Below, one piece after another: positions 17,301 through 29,063 of a DNA stretch of 64,000 nucleotides (positions are counted from its first letter, which is position 1; each line of letters opens with the position of its first letter). The notes under the pieces are model-generated. The model was given only the letters and a program-made list of their open reading frames with translations. It ran no database searches and was not told where the DNA came from. The DNA comes from Symbiodinium natans (Eukaryota; Sar; Dinophyceae; Suessiales; Symbiodiniaceae), in the NCBI GenBank assembly GCA_905221605.1, contig CAJNDS010002618.1, forward strand, positions 248,001-312,000, given 5' to 3'. A program made the position numbers and the translations under genes.

Positions 17301-19180
17301 TTGAACTCAAATGGGTTCCAAAAGCAGCTCAATTCTGGGCACCGAAAACAGGCCCTAGATTTTGGATGTGCGAACATACAAGGCCACGCAGGTTGGAGCC
17401 TCAAATTGGAACCCAAGTTTAGGAGCCATTTTTGGGCCCAGTTGCGGCTTTTTTTCACACACGGGAAGCCAGATCTGGCTTTCACAGCTCCTCGTTGCGA
17501 GTAAAACAAATCAGCCTCTCAGTCGGTTCCAGTTTAAGTCTTGTGTCAGTCTTCCCCCAAAATTAGAACAGCAGGCAGCAAGGCGGCAAAGTGTGAACTT
17601 GTTTGGAACCGGAACTTTCTCTAACTGTGGAGGTCACTGGAGCTTCCCTACCTTTTCGATCAATTTTGCTGCCCCTCATCTTGGGTTTCAGATTCTCCAG
17701 GTTTTGGTGCAAGGCCTGAAGGCAGAAGAGGAGAAAAGAAGGGTGCAGAGTCAACAAGAACACTTGAAAATGCAACATGTTTTGTCGGAAACTGCAGCTT
17801 GGAAAAGTTCAATGCTTTGAAACAAGTGTTTTTAAAAGCCTCTGACAGTGCCGTTTGGACAGAAATCAACTGCAGGACGAGACGAGTTCAACCGTGGTGT
17901 TGATTCGTTAAGGTTGCGCGCGACGCCCAAGCCAAACCACTTGAAAATTGCAAAGTGTATTGCCAGAATGTGAATAAGTGCGAGCGAAGCGAGCGAAACA
18001 CCAGAGTAAATTCAACAAATTTAACTGATCAAGTGTTGATTTTGAGGTTTTTTTCAACATTTTCGGAGACTTCAGAAATTTTGAAAATTCGTTGAATGGT
18101 GCTGAATCCAGGGAAGAATTGCAGCACGCAAACCAAAACGAAAGACAAAGAATTAAAGGCACCCAGCCTGAAAGAAAGCAGAGTTTCTTCTGCTCAAATC
18201 TTCTGTTAAATTTCAGTGTGCCTTGAATTTCAATTTGGCCATTTTTGGAAAATCAAAGACAAGAGAACCCAATCGAAGCTTTGTCAAAAAAAAGTCGAAT
18301 GGAATGGAAATCGAGACTGGGCGACTCTCAAGTCGTTCTGGCCATGATGAGAGGTCAGTGTGATTGTTTTTTTTCGATGTTAGCAAGAACTGCAAAAACA
18401 TTGGTCTTTCTTTTTAAACCTTTGGAGAAATTGAGAAAACACTGGAAAGAAGCCAGAATCGTGAAACTTAGACAGTTTTCTTTAGATTCAGCAGCAGATT
18501 CATACACAGTTCAATGTTTTCTTTGTTTTTTGTCGGGATGATCTCTCGGTTAAGTTGCAAGCTTTTAGAAAGAGAGAGTTCCAAGACTGCCCTGAACTAA
18601 AACACAAACAGATCGTTCAGCAAGTCTTTTGGTGAGTGCTGTCAGCCCAGTAAGCTGTCGATTAACCAGAAAGACAGTGAAAAAAATCGAAATCGGAACC
18701 TAAAGATATCCAGAGAATGTGCATGTTGTGGGTGTTTTCTGAGCGTGCATCTGCAAGAGTGTTGTGGATGTGTGTGTGTGTGTGTTGTGGTTGCAAAGTG
18801 GGTTGGGCAAGGAAGTGTCAGTGTGTGGGTAAAGGATGGTAAGGCATGGAGTCTCAGAAGTGACACCAAATCAAAAAACAGTGACCTTGCAGTGGTGTTT
18901 GTGTGTGTTTACCTTGGTTTTTCATTGTGAATGGTGTGGTGTGTTGTGGTTTCTGCGTTTGTGGGTTAGAGAGTTGTGTGTGTCATGGAGTGTGGGTGTG
19001 TGTTCATTATGTGGGTGCAAAGTGGCTTAGTGGGTGGTGTGTGTTTGCGTGTGTGTGGGCTGGGTTCTGGCTGTTCAAGTGTGGAGTGTGCGGGTGGTGA
19101 AAGGTGTGTGGATTTTAAGACACAAAAAGAGGGCAAGAACTCAATTCCAAAAGGTAGGGAAGCCGAAGTAACCTCCACAG

Positions 19181-20184
19181 TGCGAGAAAGATCGCACGCG
19201 AACAATGCAAGACTGCTTTGTGCGTGCCAGCAAAAGACAAGTTTTAGCAAGCCAAGAACACGCGTATCAACGGCGTTTTTTGTTTTCTTGAGTGTTGATG
19301 CAAACAGTATCGAATCGAAAAAATCTTGTTGTCTGTGAGTTGATTTCAATTATTATTGAACTCAAATGGGTTCCAAAAGCAGCTCAATTCTGGGCACCGA
19401 AAACAGGCCCTAGATTTTGGATGTGTGAACATACAAGGCCACGCAGGTTGGAGCCTCAAATTGGAACCCAAGTTTAGGAGCCATTTTTGGGCCCAGTTGC
19501 GGCTTTTTTTCACACACGGGAAGCCAGATCTGGCTTTCACAGCTCCTCGTTGCGAGTAAAACAAATCAGCCTCTCAGTCGGTTCCAGTTTAAGTCTTGTG
19601 TCAGTCTTCCCCCAAAATTAGAACAGCAGGCAGCAAGGCGGCAAAGTGTGAACTTGTTTGGAACCGGAACTTTCTCTAACTGTGCGAGAAAGATCGCACG
19701 CGAACAATGCAAGACTGCTTTGTGCGTGCCAGCTAAAGACAAGTTTAGCAAGCCAAGAACACGCGTATCAACGGCGTTTTTTGTTTTCTTGAGTGTTGAT
19801 GCAAACAGTATCGAATCGAAAAAATCTTGTTGTCTGTGAGTTGATTTCAATTATTATTGAACTCAAATGGGTTCCAAAAGCAGCTCAATTCTGGGCACCG
19901 AAAACGGCCCTAGATTTTGGATGTGTGAACATACAAGGCCACGCAGGTTGGAGCCTCAAATTGCAACCCAAGTTTAGGAGCCATTTTTGGGCCCAGTTGC
20001 GGCTTTTTTTCACACACGGGAAGCCAGATCTGGCTTTCACAGCTCCTCGTTGCGAGTAAAACAAATCAGCCTCTCAGTCGGTTCCAGTTTAAGTCTTGTG
20101 TCAGTCTTCCCCCAAAATTAGAACAGCAGGCAGCAAGGCGGCAAAGTGTGAACTTGTTTGGAACCGGAACTTTCTCTAACTGTG
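19181..20184. repeat. 502-bp tandem duplication inside macrosatellite unit 3
   Basis: TGCGAGAAAGATCGCACG occurs at 19181 and again at 19683. Sequence between these points is repeated, and the normal unit order resumes at about 20183. The junction joins CTAACTGTG to TGCGAGAAAG, sharing a few bases (GTG), which suggests microhomology-mediated or slippage duplication. The second copy has single-base differences such as AGCTAAAGAC for AGCAAAAGAC. Confidence 0.9.
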
Positions 20185-21075
20185 GAGGTCACTGGAGCTT
20201 CCCTACCTTTTCGATCAATTTTGCTGCCCCTCATCTTGGGTTTCAGATTCTCCAGGTTTTGGTGCAAGGCCTGAAGGCAGAAGAGGAGAAAAGAAGGGTG
20301 CAGAGTCAACAAGAACACTTGAAAATGCAACATGTTTTTTTAAATGGCTCGGTGGAAACTGCAGCTTGGAAAAGTTCAATGCTTTGAAACAAGTGTTTTT
20401 AAAAGCCTCTGACAGTGCCGTTTGGACAGAAATCAACTGCAGGACGAGACGAGTTCAACCGTGGTGTTGATTCGTTAAGGTTGCGCGCGACGCCCAAGCC
20501 AAGCCACTTGAAAATTGCAAAGTGTATTGCCAGAATGTGAATAAGTGCGAGCGAAGCGAGCGAAACACCAGAGTAAATTCAACAAATTTAACTGATCAAG
20601 TGTTGATTTTGAGGTTTTTTTCAACATTTTCGGAGACTTCAGAAATTTTGAAAATTCGTTGAATGGTGCTGAATCCAGGGAAGAATTGCAGCACGCAAAC
20701 CAAAACGAAAGACAAAGAATTAAAGGCACCCAGCCTGAAAGAAAGCAGAGTTTCTTCTGCTCAAATCTTCTGTTAAATTTCAGTGTGCCTTGAATTTCAA
20801 TTTGGCCATTTTTGGAAAATCAAAGACAAGAGAACCCAATCGAAGCTTTGTCAAAAAAAGTCGAATGGAATGGAAATCGAGACTGGGCGACTCTCAAGTC
20901 GTTCTGGCCATGATGAGAGGTCAGTGTGATTGTTTTTTTTTCGATGTCAGCAAGAACTGCAAAAACATTGGTCTTTCTTTTTGAACCTTTGGAGAAATTG
21001 AGAAAACACTGGAAAGAAGCCAGAATCGTGAAACTTAGACAGTTTTCTTTAGATTCAGCAGCAGATTCATACACA

Positions 21076-21142
21076 GCAATATTTTTTTTTTCAGTTCAAA
21101 TTGCCTTCGCCCGTCTGAACAGAAATTTTCTCTTGCTTTTGT
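21076..21142. other. 65-bp insertion in macrosatellite unit 4
   Basis: Other units read CACAGTTCAATGTTTTC. Here CACAG is followed by a T-rich block and TTCAGTTCAAATTGCC... before GTTCAATG resumes. TTCA(A) words border both ends. No known element was recognised. Confidence 0.7.
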
Positions 21143-21819
21143 TCAATGTTTTCTTTGTTTTTTGTCGGGATGATCTCTCGGTTGAGTCGCAAGCTTTTAG
21201 AAAGAGAGAGTTCCGAGAAACCGCCCTGAACTAAAACACAAACAGATCGTTCAGCAAGTCTTTTGGTGAGTGCTGTCAGCCCAGTAAGCTGTCGATTAAC
21301 CAGAAAGACAGTGAAAAAAATCGAAATCGGAACCTAAAGATATCCAGAGAATGTGCATGTTGTGGGTGTTTTCTGAGCGTGCATCTGCAAGAGTGTTGTG
21401 GATGTGTGTGTGTGTGTGGTGTTGTGGTTGCAAAGTGGGTTGGGCAAGGAAGTGTCAGTGTGTGGGTAAAGGATGGTAAGGCATGGAGTCTCAGAAGTGA
21501 CACCAAATCAAAAAACAGTGACCTTGCAGTGGTGTTTGTGTGTGTTTACCTTGGTTTTTCATTGTGAATGGTGTGGTGTGTTGTGGTTTCTGCGTTTGTG
21601 GGTTAGAGAGTTGTGTGTGTCATGGAGTGTGGGTGTGTGTTCATTATGTGGGTGCAAAGTGGCTTAGTGGGTGGTGTGTGTTTGCGTGTGTGTGGGCTGG
21701 GTTCTGGCTGTTCAAGTGTGGAGTGTGCGGGTGGTGAAAGGTGTGTGGATGTTAAGACACAAAAAGAGGGCAAGAACTCAATTCCAAAAGGTAGGGAAGC
21801 CGAAGTAACCTCCACAGTA

Positions 21820-23599
21820 CCTCCAGAAACAAACTGAGCTTCTGAGCCATTTGTTGTGGATGTTCCAGGAACGCTCTATGTTGAAATAATCACAAGTCCA
21901 TCAACACGAGAAGCAACCCCAGCGAAATCGCCGACTCTGCCCATGTTACTGAAAAAGTCGGTAAGACTAGTCTGGTTGCGAAAGACTGTGCCAAACACAG
22001 CAAGATCTACGTTCCCGCTGCGCTTGCCCGTCGGGCCCGAACACACGCAGAACAAGTATGACCATGGGCCGATGCATGCCAGCATTCTGGTCACCTTGCT
22101 GCGACGAACGCTGCAGAAGCCAAACAAGGGTCTTCTGGCCGCAGCCCTTGCGCCCGTTTCACCAAACGCCTTTGGCGTCTCGCCTTTAAGCGTGCTTCCA
22201 GTACGAGCTACTGACAAGCACAAACACAAGCCCGCGCACAAAAAAACTTATAAGCCTCATTTCTGAGGTTCCTGGTGGCTTTCTTCAGCTGGACTTTTAA
22301 AGGCTTTGCGGCGCTGCGCAAGCTCTGCCACAGCGTCCATGCTGTACACTATACACACAGGCACCTGGGGTGGAAGGTGGATGCTACGCCACGACGATCT
22401 TGATCGGATAACCAGCACAGCTTCCCATGCGAACGAGGCTTGCATTCTTGGCCCGCAATCCGGCACAGTTCATGCTAGAGGCATACCTTCTTCCCCAGTA
22501 CCATCTCGAGGGGGGAGCATGTGCAACAGAAGAATTCCAGGATCCATGGACTTTACCCATGTGTAGATTGCTGGATTCGTCTCCGACTGCTGAGCAGGAA
22601 TGAGCATGGCTCTTGGGCAATGTAGTGGTTTTTGGTGGCTGCTTTTATGATGTCACAACTACAGCTTGTGAAAGCAGCAGCCAGCGTGGAGATGACCTTC
22701 AAATCACCCCGAAAGGGGGTTATGGAGTATTGTCACGACTACTGCGGGATGATTTGGTGCAAGGGAAGATGAACATCTGGAGGCACATTTCTGTATCTCC
22801 ATTGGGATCTTCGCTTTACAGAAACACTATGTCGGGCCATAAAGAAGTTTAAAGGTGGAGGTCGTGGTGGAAAACTGTCCTCGTTGACGATGACCCCACC
22901 TCGGACGTTGCTCACTTCAAATCGGCGTGCAAGCGAGTCATCTTTTGGGTCCTTGGCTGGTACTGTTCCGGTTGAATACCTTCGCGCTTGCCACCTTAAC
23001 GCTTGCAATAAATGTTGCTGGTTGCTGCGCGCTACAATGGTGCTCGCCCCAGGTCCCAGCTGCCGCGTTGCTGCTTGGGCGCGGGTCCCCGCCCGCTTGG
23101 GCTGACCCTCCCGGCTTTGATGAGGTTGCAGAAGCTTCTTTCACAACCATTCGCCATGTGGCTCGGAGCATCCCTCCGCAAGCCGGCACCACCCCCAATC
23201 TTCAGGGTGGATGTTGCTCAACTGGACTTGCGCGAAGGCAGAAGCAATGCTTATCAAGATGGTTCCGTGTGTTGCTGTGTGAGGCCCAACTCAACCACTC
23301 GCAGATAACACTTTCGGGACAATCTAATTTCCATCGGGCTTTTTTGACAGCCTCCACTTCTGTGTAGCTTCTGATTGTGCTTTCCGAATGCTCCAAGTTT
23401 CTAAGCTGACAGAATGTCATTTGTCATGCATGTGGCAAGCGTGACACTTTGTTCACAATGTCCAGTCAGGTGTTAAGGTGCGGTTGAACTTGGACTCTCA
23501 TCAACAACACTCTCCGGGCTTGTCATTTGTCATTTTGGAAGCTCGGTTTCCACTACCTTGTTGGAAGTTCAGTTTTCAATTTTCAGGCCGATCTGTGTG
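21820..23599. other. Unassigned sequence downstream of the macrosatellite
   Basis: A 136-codon + frame lies at about 21856-22266, and several overlapping frames on both strands follow. None shows motifs, exon structure or conserved phase that I can defend. Confidence 0.35.
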
Positions 23600-23740
23600 T
23601 TGGAAGCTAGCTTCCAATCAGGGGGACTGTCATTTTCGAGAGCTCAGTTTTCCAAAAACTGATGGAATTCAAAATTCAAATTAATTGCACTAACGCGGAA
23701 ACTTTGACCATTTCAAAAATTTCAATCGTTTTGAAATGGT
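23600..23740. repeat. Perfect palindrome and hairpin cluster
   Basis: TTGGAAGCTAGCTTCCAA (23600-23617) is a perfect 18-bp palindrome. ACCATTTCAAAA...TTTTGAAATGGT (23707-23740) is a perfect 12-bp stem with a 10-base loop, followed by GGTTGAAAT reiterations. Related GGAAGCTC/GGAAGTTC words lie upstream from about 23539. Confidence 0.8.
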
Positions 23741-23930
23741 TGAAATGGTTGAAATGGGTAAATGGTTGTGCCATTATGAGTACTACTAGAAGTACTGCCC
23801 AGAAAAACCTCACACAGACCCTAAAGGTCCAACGTACACAGACCTTATGGGTTTTTAGATAGGTACCTATGCTGTCAACCAACTCTCTGCATGCCATACC
23901 CCCACGCACAGGCCCTGCCGGCTTTCCTAT

Positions 23931-23948
23931 AGACCCCTATAGGGGTCT
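23931..23948. repeat. Perfect 18-bp palindrome AGACCCCTATAGGGGTCT
   Basis: It is fully self-complementary. CATAGACCCCTATGCATAGACC follows about 20 bases downstream, so CATAGACC(CC) is locally reiterated, again at about 24816 and 24873. Confidence 0.85.
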
Positions 23949-23999
23949 TCCATTTTTGCCATAGACCCCTATGCATAGACCAGAGATGAAGATTACTAC

Positions 24000-24790
24000 G
24001 GTTTGCAATGAATGAAAGAGCCGTGGCCCATGGGGCCCGTAGTTTTTTTCATTCACGGGCTAATAGAAGTTACGGGCCGTTTATAAACTACAGTGCATGA
24101 AACGCCCGTCATATTAGAAGAAAAACGCCCGTATGAATTATATTGTAGGGGCATAAAGGACGTACATGAGAAGCCTCAAAAAAAGGATACGGGCCTTACG
24201 TTCACTTCATGCATTCTTTATACGTGAACTGGCCCGTAGTATTATAATTGTAGGGGGATGTAATGAGTCCTTTAATGCGGTAACTTGTCAATGGTGGTTT
24301 TACTGCGTTCATTCGTGCCCCTAATTTAAAACCAACTATTGTAATCGCGCACAAGTTTGCATTAAAATAATGCTATTAAAGGGGCACTATGAATGAGGCA
24401 GTAAAAACAGGCCAACAATGTTCCCGTCAGCATGAAACCCAATATTAACAGTGGTTTTTCTCTCGTTTACTTCATTCACATGGCTAATTAATAGAACACC
24501 GGGGGAAAGAAGAGAGTAAAACGACCCACTAAATGTGCTAAGTTATAAGTGAATATATTTAATAGGGTTTTTCGTGGAATCGCGAGTGAAGGGAGCAATG
24601 AAGGGGGCAGTTAAAAGACCGTAATTTGCCCCGTGAAGAGAAGTGAAAAAGGAAACAGCTAATTTTTAATGTGCTTCTTCATTCGCAAACTCAGTGATTG
24701 AAAGCACGTAATATTAGTATTATCATAAGGGGGCAAAGTAGAAGATATTAGAGCCCCCCTTAAATGCTGTACGCAATAAACGCACGAATC
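24000..24790. repeat. AT-rich island with clustered inverted repeats
   Basis: Composition is clearly more AT-rich than the flanks, with stops in all frames. ACGGGC or its complement GCCCGT occurs at least seven times between 24035 and 24240. One hairpin is TACGGGCC..GTTCAC / GTGAAC.GGCCCGTA (24188-24238). A second pairs about 24297-24327 (TTTTACTGC...GTGCCCCTAAT) with 24374-24408. It could be an organelle-derived insert, a foldback element, or a decayed repeat. Confidence 0.6.
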
Positions 24791-24929
24791 ATGCGATCTA
24801 CACCCGTATGCCTCATAGACCCTTATCCATTTTCCATAAGTCTTCTGCCCTCAGAATAGGCCCTATCCGGAAAGCCATAGACCCATGTAAATGGTTTTGA
24901 GGGTTCAGAGCTTTGGGATTTTAAGGATT

Positions 24930-25560
24930 TATTCAGGGTTTAGTGCTTCGGGGTTTTTAGGGTTTAGGGCTCAGGGTTTTTTTTTGTCTGTAGGGTTTAG
25001 GGTTATTTCGGGTTTAGGGTGTAGTTTTAGGGGTCTTTAAGGTTCAGCTCCGCGCAGTTTCGCCCCAAATGTACATCGCATGTTTTGAAAGTTAAGGCTA
25101 AGGGTAAACCTCATTCGTTGATGGTTTGCTGACACCCTGTCCCCAAACCTTGCATTTCCCCGGGCCACTAAAGGAAGAATCACCTCAAGTCAAGCCCAAA
25201 CCCTATTCCCGCACTTTCAACCAGTATTTAGGAGTAGCCATGCTTCAGGTGTCATTGATTCGTCTTAAACCTTAATCTTTAAACTTAATCCTGTAAACCC
25301 TCTTACATGTTTCCTCGCCACTAAAAGCATATCGCTAAAAAGCAGACCCTATTCCAATACTTTCAACGAATAAGGAACTGGAAACCTTGTACGTTGAAGG
25401 TTTTCGGCTGACACCCTATTCCAAAGTTTTCATATTCTTTAGCCACTCAAGAAGCTCCACGAAATGGCTAAAAGGAGCTTGATTCATTTGATTCAGTTAG
25501 ATTCCGTTTTGAGTCAAGCCGGAATCCAAGATTAGACGTTCGCCAGGCTCGAAACTGCCC
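24930..25560. repeat. Degenerate TTTAGGG run and old direct repeats
   Basis: 24930-25025 carries GGGTTTAGGG-type words, a degraded telomere-like array. 25080-25560 contains decayed direct repeats around GCTGACACCCTRT..CCAAA and CAAACCCTATTCC...ACTTTCAACC/G. No gene was recognised. Confidence 0.6.
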
Positions 25561-28500
25561 AAAGCACCCATTCAGTTTAGACCCCTACATTGTACCAAAA
25601 TTTGCCCGAACAACCCGAACCTCAACGCCGGAAGTCAACCAACTGCGCGTCACACAAGCCGGAAAGATATCACACACACACACACACATGCGCATTTGTT
25701 TACCACTGTAAGGAAGAAAGTCATCCGGGGGGGAGGGGTACCACCCGCCAAATCTACCCTGAATATGATTTCCGTTGAAACCCACCGTAAGGAAGAAATT
25801 CGCTGTGGCACGTTTTGGGGGGTGAGGGGTGGGGGGAGGGGGGGGGAAGGCTTGATTCATTTGCTTCAGTTCGATTGCTTTTCGTGTACTTGTTTAAAGC
25901 TCTTGAGCTTTGTCCGCGTCAGCATGCCTGCAGACCGACGCGTGCGGCGAGATTCGAGTTGGGAGGCTTGTGAGGCTGCCCAGAATGGCTGCGGGGGTTG
26001 CGTGTTGTCAGTACTGAGCAACTTGCTCAATATAAAGTTTGCATTGCGCGGAGCGCCGGCTACTCGAGGCACCGCTTGATTGGACGTCCTAGTCCTACCG
26101 ATTGCAGCCCTCGAAAGTTTTTTCAAAAAAGGGTTCGGATAGATATGTTGGTTGACATGTTGCAATGATGTGTTTTTTGTTTGGGTCTGGTCATTGTCTG
26201 CCCCAAAAAATGTAAGTGCCAGGCATTCGTGTGTTGCTGTAGTTGGCATGATGCAATCCCGACGTGAAAAGTTTAGAGGTCAAACAAGCATGTGCCAAAC
26301 AACAAGCGCAACACACCTGCACTACAAACTATCATATACCAAACTCAGCAATCCAGATCGATTTTGGTTGTGACGGTTCTCTTGTTTGCAATGCTTGGCG
26401 GCTTTTCTTTTTGTTCTTCATGCAGCCACACCACATGGTGACTGTTGACAGTGGCGGACGTTGGGAGCTGTGACAATGGCTACGTGGAGGAGGTGGCTTG
26501 GGTTCATTAAGCAGGACGACTTTGTGCTTGCATGAGATGAATGTGGGCACATTGAGTGCGGAACAAATGCAGCTCGTTTATCTTATCTTGCCACATGTCC
26601 TAGCTCCTTCGCGCGAAGCATTTGCCTGCAGGTATGGAGCAATTCTCAGTATTCTGATTTTCGGCGCCGCGTACCTAGATTTGTGCAGTTGCGTGTGGTG
26701 TTAACATTGGGAACGCTGAGTCGGAGTTTGTTTGACACGGGCGCAAAGGCATGGTGAAGGTTCGAAGTGCCAATTGTCGCAGTGTGGCTGGTGAATGCTG
26801 GTGAGTTTCAATAGTGGGACAGCTTCAGCGACTCTGACATTGAGCGGGACAGCTCCGGAGCCACGTGCAGGGTCTTGCAATACTTGCAATACCGCGCTGT
26901 TGTCCGAGGGCAGTGCTGAAGTGCCGAAGGCAACCCCTGCCTTGCTGTGCATGTTGTTTTGTGCATGGCAATGATTGACATTGATTTGCATAGGTTTGCA
27001 GGGTGTATCCAGCGTAGTTGTTCGGTCATTCGTGCGTGGCATGTGAACTTGTCGAGCAGTCAAGCTCTCATGCAACCAGCTGGCAGCAAACCAGCAGCAA
27101 GCTTGCGAGCTCGTGAAGCAAGCAAGCATGCTAACTTTGCAGAGGCATCGCCACTTCCAACGAATGGCACCATGTTTACGCGAAGCAGGTAGGCTGATGG
27201 TGGCGGAGGGCTTGTGCATATCAGATCTGAACTGAATTCCTGTCTGGTTGACAGGGAAATTGTCTTCGGGCTTGCAAGCTAACGCTTGTCTTGTCGTTGA
27301 TGTTTGGAATCGACTGCACTTTCAGCCAGGTCCCTATACACACCCACACCGGAGGACATGTTCGACTATCACAAGGTCCATGTTTGTTGTGACATGTAAG
27401 TTGACACTGTGCGCTCACTCTGGATGACTGCTGTTGTTTGAGAGAATTGCCAAAGCTGGGGGGCACTGGCTTTTTAGTCTCCTCGAAGCTGTCACAGTGC
27501 CAGGCCATGGCAAGGATGTTCTTTTTGGTTGTATCTGATGTTGATCACTGCCATCTTGTAACTTTGTTTCTAAGGGGCTGTTCCCGCCTGACATGGCCAG
27601 GCGCTTATGCGAATGCCGTAGCATGATAGAAAACCTTTTTGAGTCCCATGCCATGCTGAACACTGGCCAGTGCCGAACAGAGGCGGAGGGGAGCGTGTCA
27701 AGACCTTGCAACTGAGGCAGATGTCCTTTGCTTTGCTGTGGCCGCCGCAGGATGCCATGAAAGTCCTGCCGCTGCCGCTGCTACTGTTGCTTCTGCTGTG
27801 GCGATTGTCGCCTGAGCAATTTCGAGTCTAAAGATGCTGCATCGCTCGCCGACTTTCGCAACTGTGGAAGAGCGAAAAAAAGCGAGGCGTAATCATCACA
27901 TACTGCCTCACTGCTTCTTCCAAGCCATACTTGAAAAATTGCAAACTCAGAGGACTCATCGTGGCTGCAAGTGGCGGCGTTGGTGGGGGTGGAATCCTTG
28001 CACGCCTCTGCTTTTCTCTGCTTGGCTCTGCTCGCGCTCATGTGCTGAACTGCGTGGAAGGTACCATTGTACATGATCTTCTTGCGCTTCCGTACTGTGC
28101 CCCAGACACCCTTGACCGAGTTGCAGAAAGCCACCAGAAAGCCACCCTCCCGAGACGTCCGAGGGCCAAAGCACGCCGTGGCACTGTCAAACTTCACGAT
28201 TCTCGGAGGCTGTTTCGGGCTGCATCATGAAGACAGCCCATGTCCCTGTGCAATCTTCGATCCGCGGGCAGGGGCCTTCGCCAACACTGCGTTGAACGCC
28301 CCGAAGTCCGATGAGATTCTTGGGCGCATTGCGAGAGTGCCGCCTGCGCAGCAGACCTGTGGAAGACCTCAGCAGTGGCAACAGACAACATATTTAGGCA
28401 GATGCGCATCTGTCAGTGCGGTGAATCGGCATCTGGAAAACACCCTCAAAACACAAGGAATGGCAGAGCGCTGATAAACTGGGACATCATCGTGATGATG

Positions 28501-28990
28501 GAGCCGAGCTGCGCGGTTTCTCTGAGTTCCACTGATCTCCGCTGAGTTCCACTGATTTCCACTAAGTTTCTGAGTTGTGTCAGGAGCCTGCGACGCTCGC
28601 CGGGACCGTCCTAGGCTCCTTTGCCTCGAAGTTTGGGTCTCAGACTACATGAGACTACATTGACTAGATTGTTCCACACTCACGCCTGTTCCGAGATCCG
28701 AGAAGCCGCCAAGGTATCTTGCCGATTTTGTGCTGATGGCAGCATGCCTAGCATCGAAACACTGAGCTGAGAAGAGGGTGCCTATCACAGTGCTTTAGCA
28801 AACAGTGCTGTTGGCCGGGTACCCTTTTGAAGGTAGCAGGTAGCAATGTCTTTCAATGAAATCTGCTACGCTTTAGTTAGATCAGAGGCGATACTAGGCA
28901 TGCCATTGCTGCAGCAGAGCGTTTCTGCCTGGCTGCGTCGGATTTTGCATGTCAAGTTAGTGCATTTGAGTGAGTCTGCAGTTGTCAAGC
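25561..28990. other. Mostly unassigned; (CA)n and G-rich tracts
   Basis: (CA)n lies at about 25671-25688 and a G-rich, quadruplex-prone tract at 25816-25850. One isolated coding-like piece lies at about 26535-26630 on the + strand: it reads SAEQMQLVYLILPHVLAPSR and ends at AG|GTATGG. It has no partner exon, so I do not call a gene. The rest shows only short overlapping frames. Small reiterations of GAGTTCCACTGAT occur at about 28520-28570. Confidence 0.35.
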
Positions 28991-28997
28991 CTTGCCT

Positions 28998-29063
28998 ATG
29001 AGCTTACTGAAGGGATTTCTGGCCATCGTGCTTGCGCTCTTATCCTTCCGCACTCTGGACAAG
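28998..29063 (+). CDS. Candidate first exon encoding a signal peptide
   Basis: The ATG at 28998 opens 22 codons (MSLLKGFLAIVLALLSFRTL, then DK): a basic n-region and a strongly hydrophobic core, typical of a secretory signal. It ends exactly at AAG|GTACTC, a good GT donor in phase 0. It precedes a series of Cys-rich candidate exons on the same strand, fitting a secreted or surface protein. The linkage is inference. Confidence 0.4.

Larger units (their letters stand above)
14378..21819. repeat. Macrosatellite: about 2-kb unit in 3.4 head-to-tail copies
   Basis: The landmark AACACTGGAAAGAAGCCAGA recurs at 14378, 16378, 18438 and 21005, giving units of 2000, 2060 and 2567 bp and a truncated fourth of 815 bp that ends at CCTCCACAGT (21819). 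The units are nearly identical. Each contains a (TG)n run, a hairpin (GTGCGAgaaagaTCGCAC) and GCGAGCGAAGCGAGCGA. Differences are blocks: about 65 bp near 18170 and 20738 that is absent from unit 1 (near 16176), a 502-bp duplication in unit 3, and a 65-bp insertion in unit 4. Open frames of 60-127 codons recur in every unit but shift with indels and match nothing; I treat the array as non-coding. Confidence 0.93.

Noticed and set aside
14780-21815. Recurrent 60-127 codon frames in each macrosatellite unit
   Set aside because: They have no motifs, overlap on both strands and are altered by indels between units. Repetition comes from the satellite.
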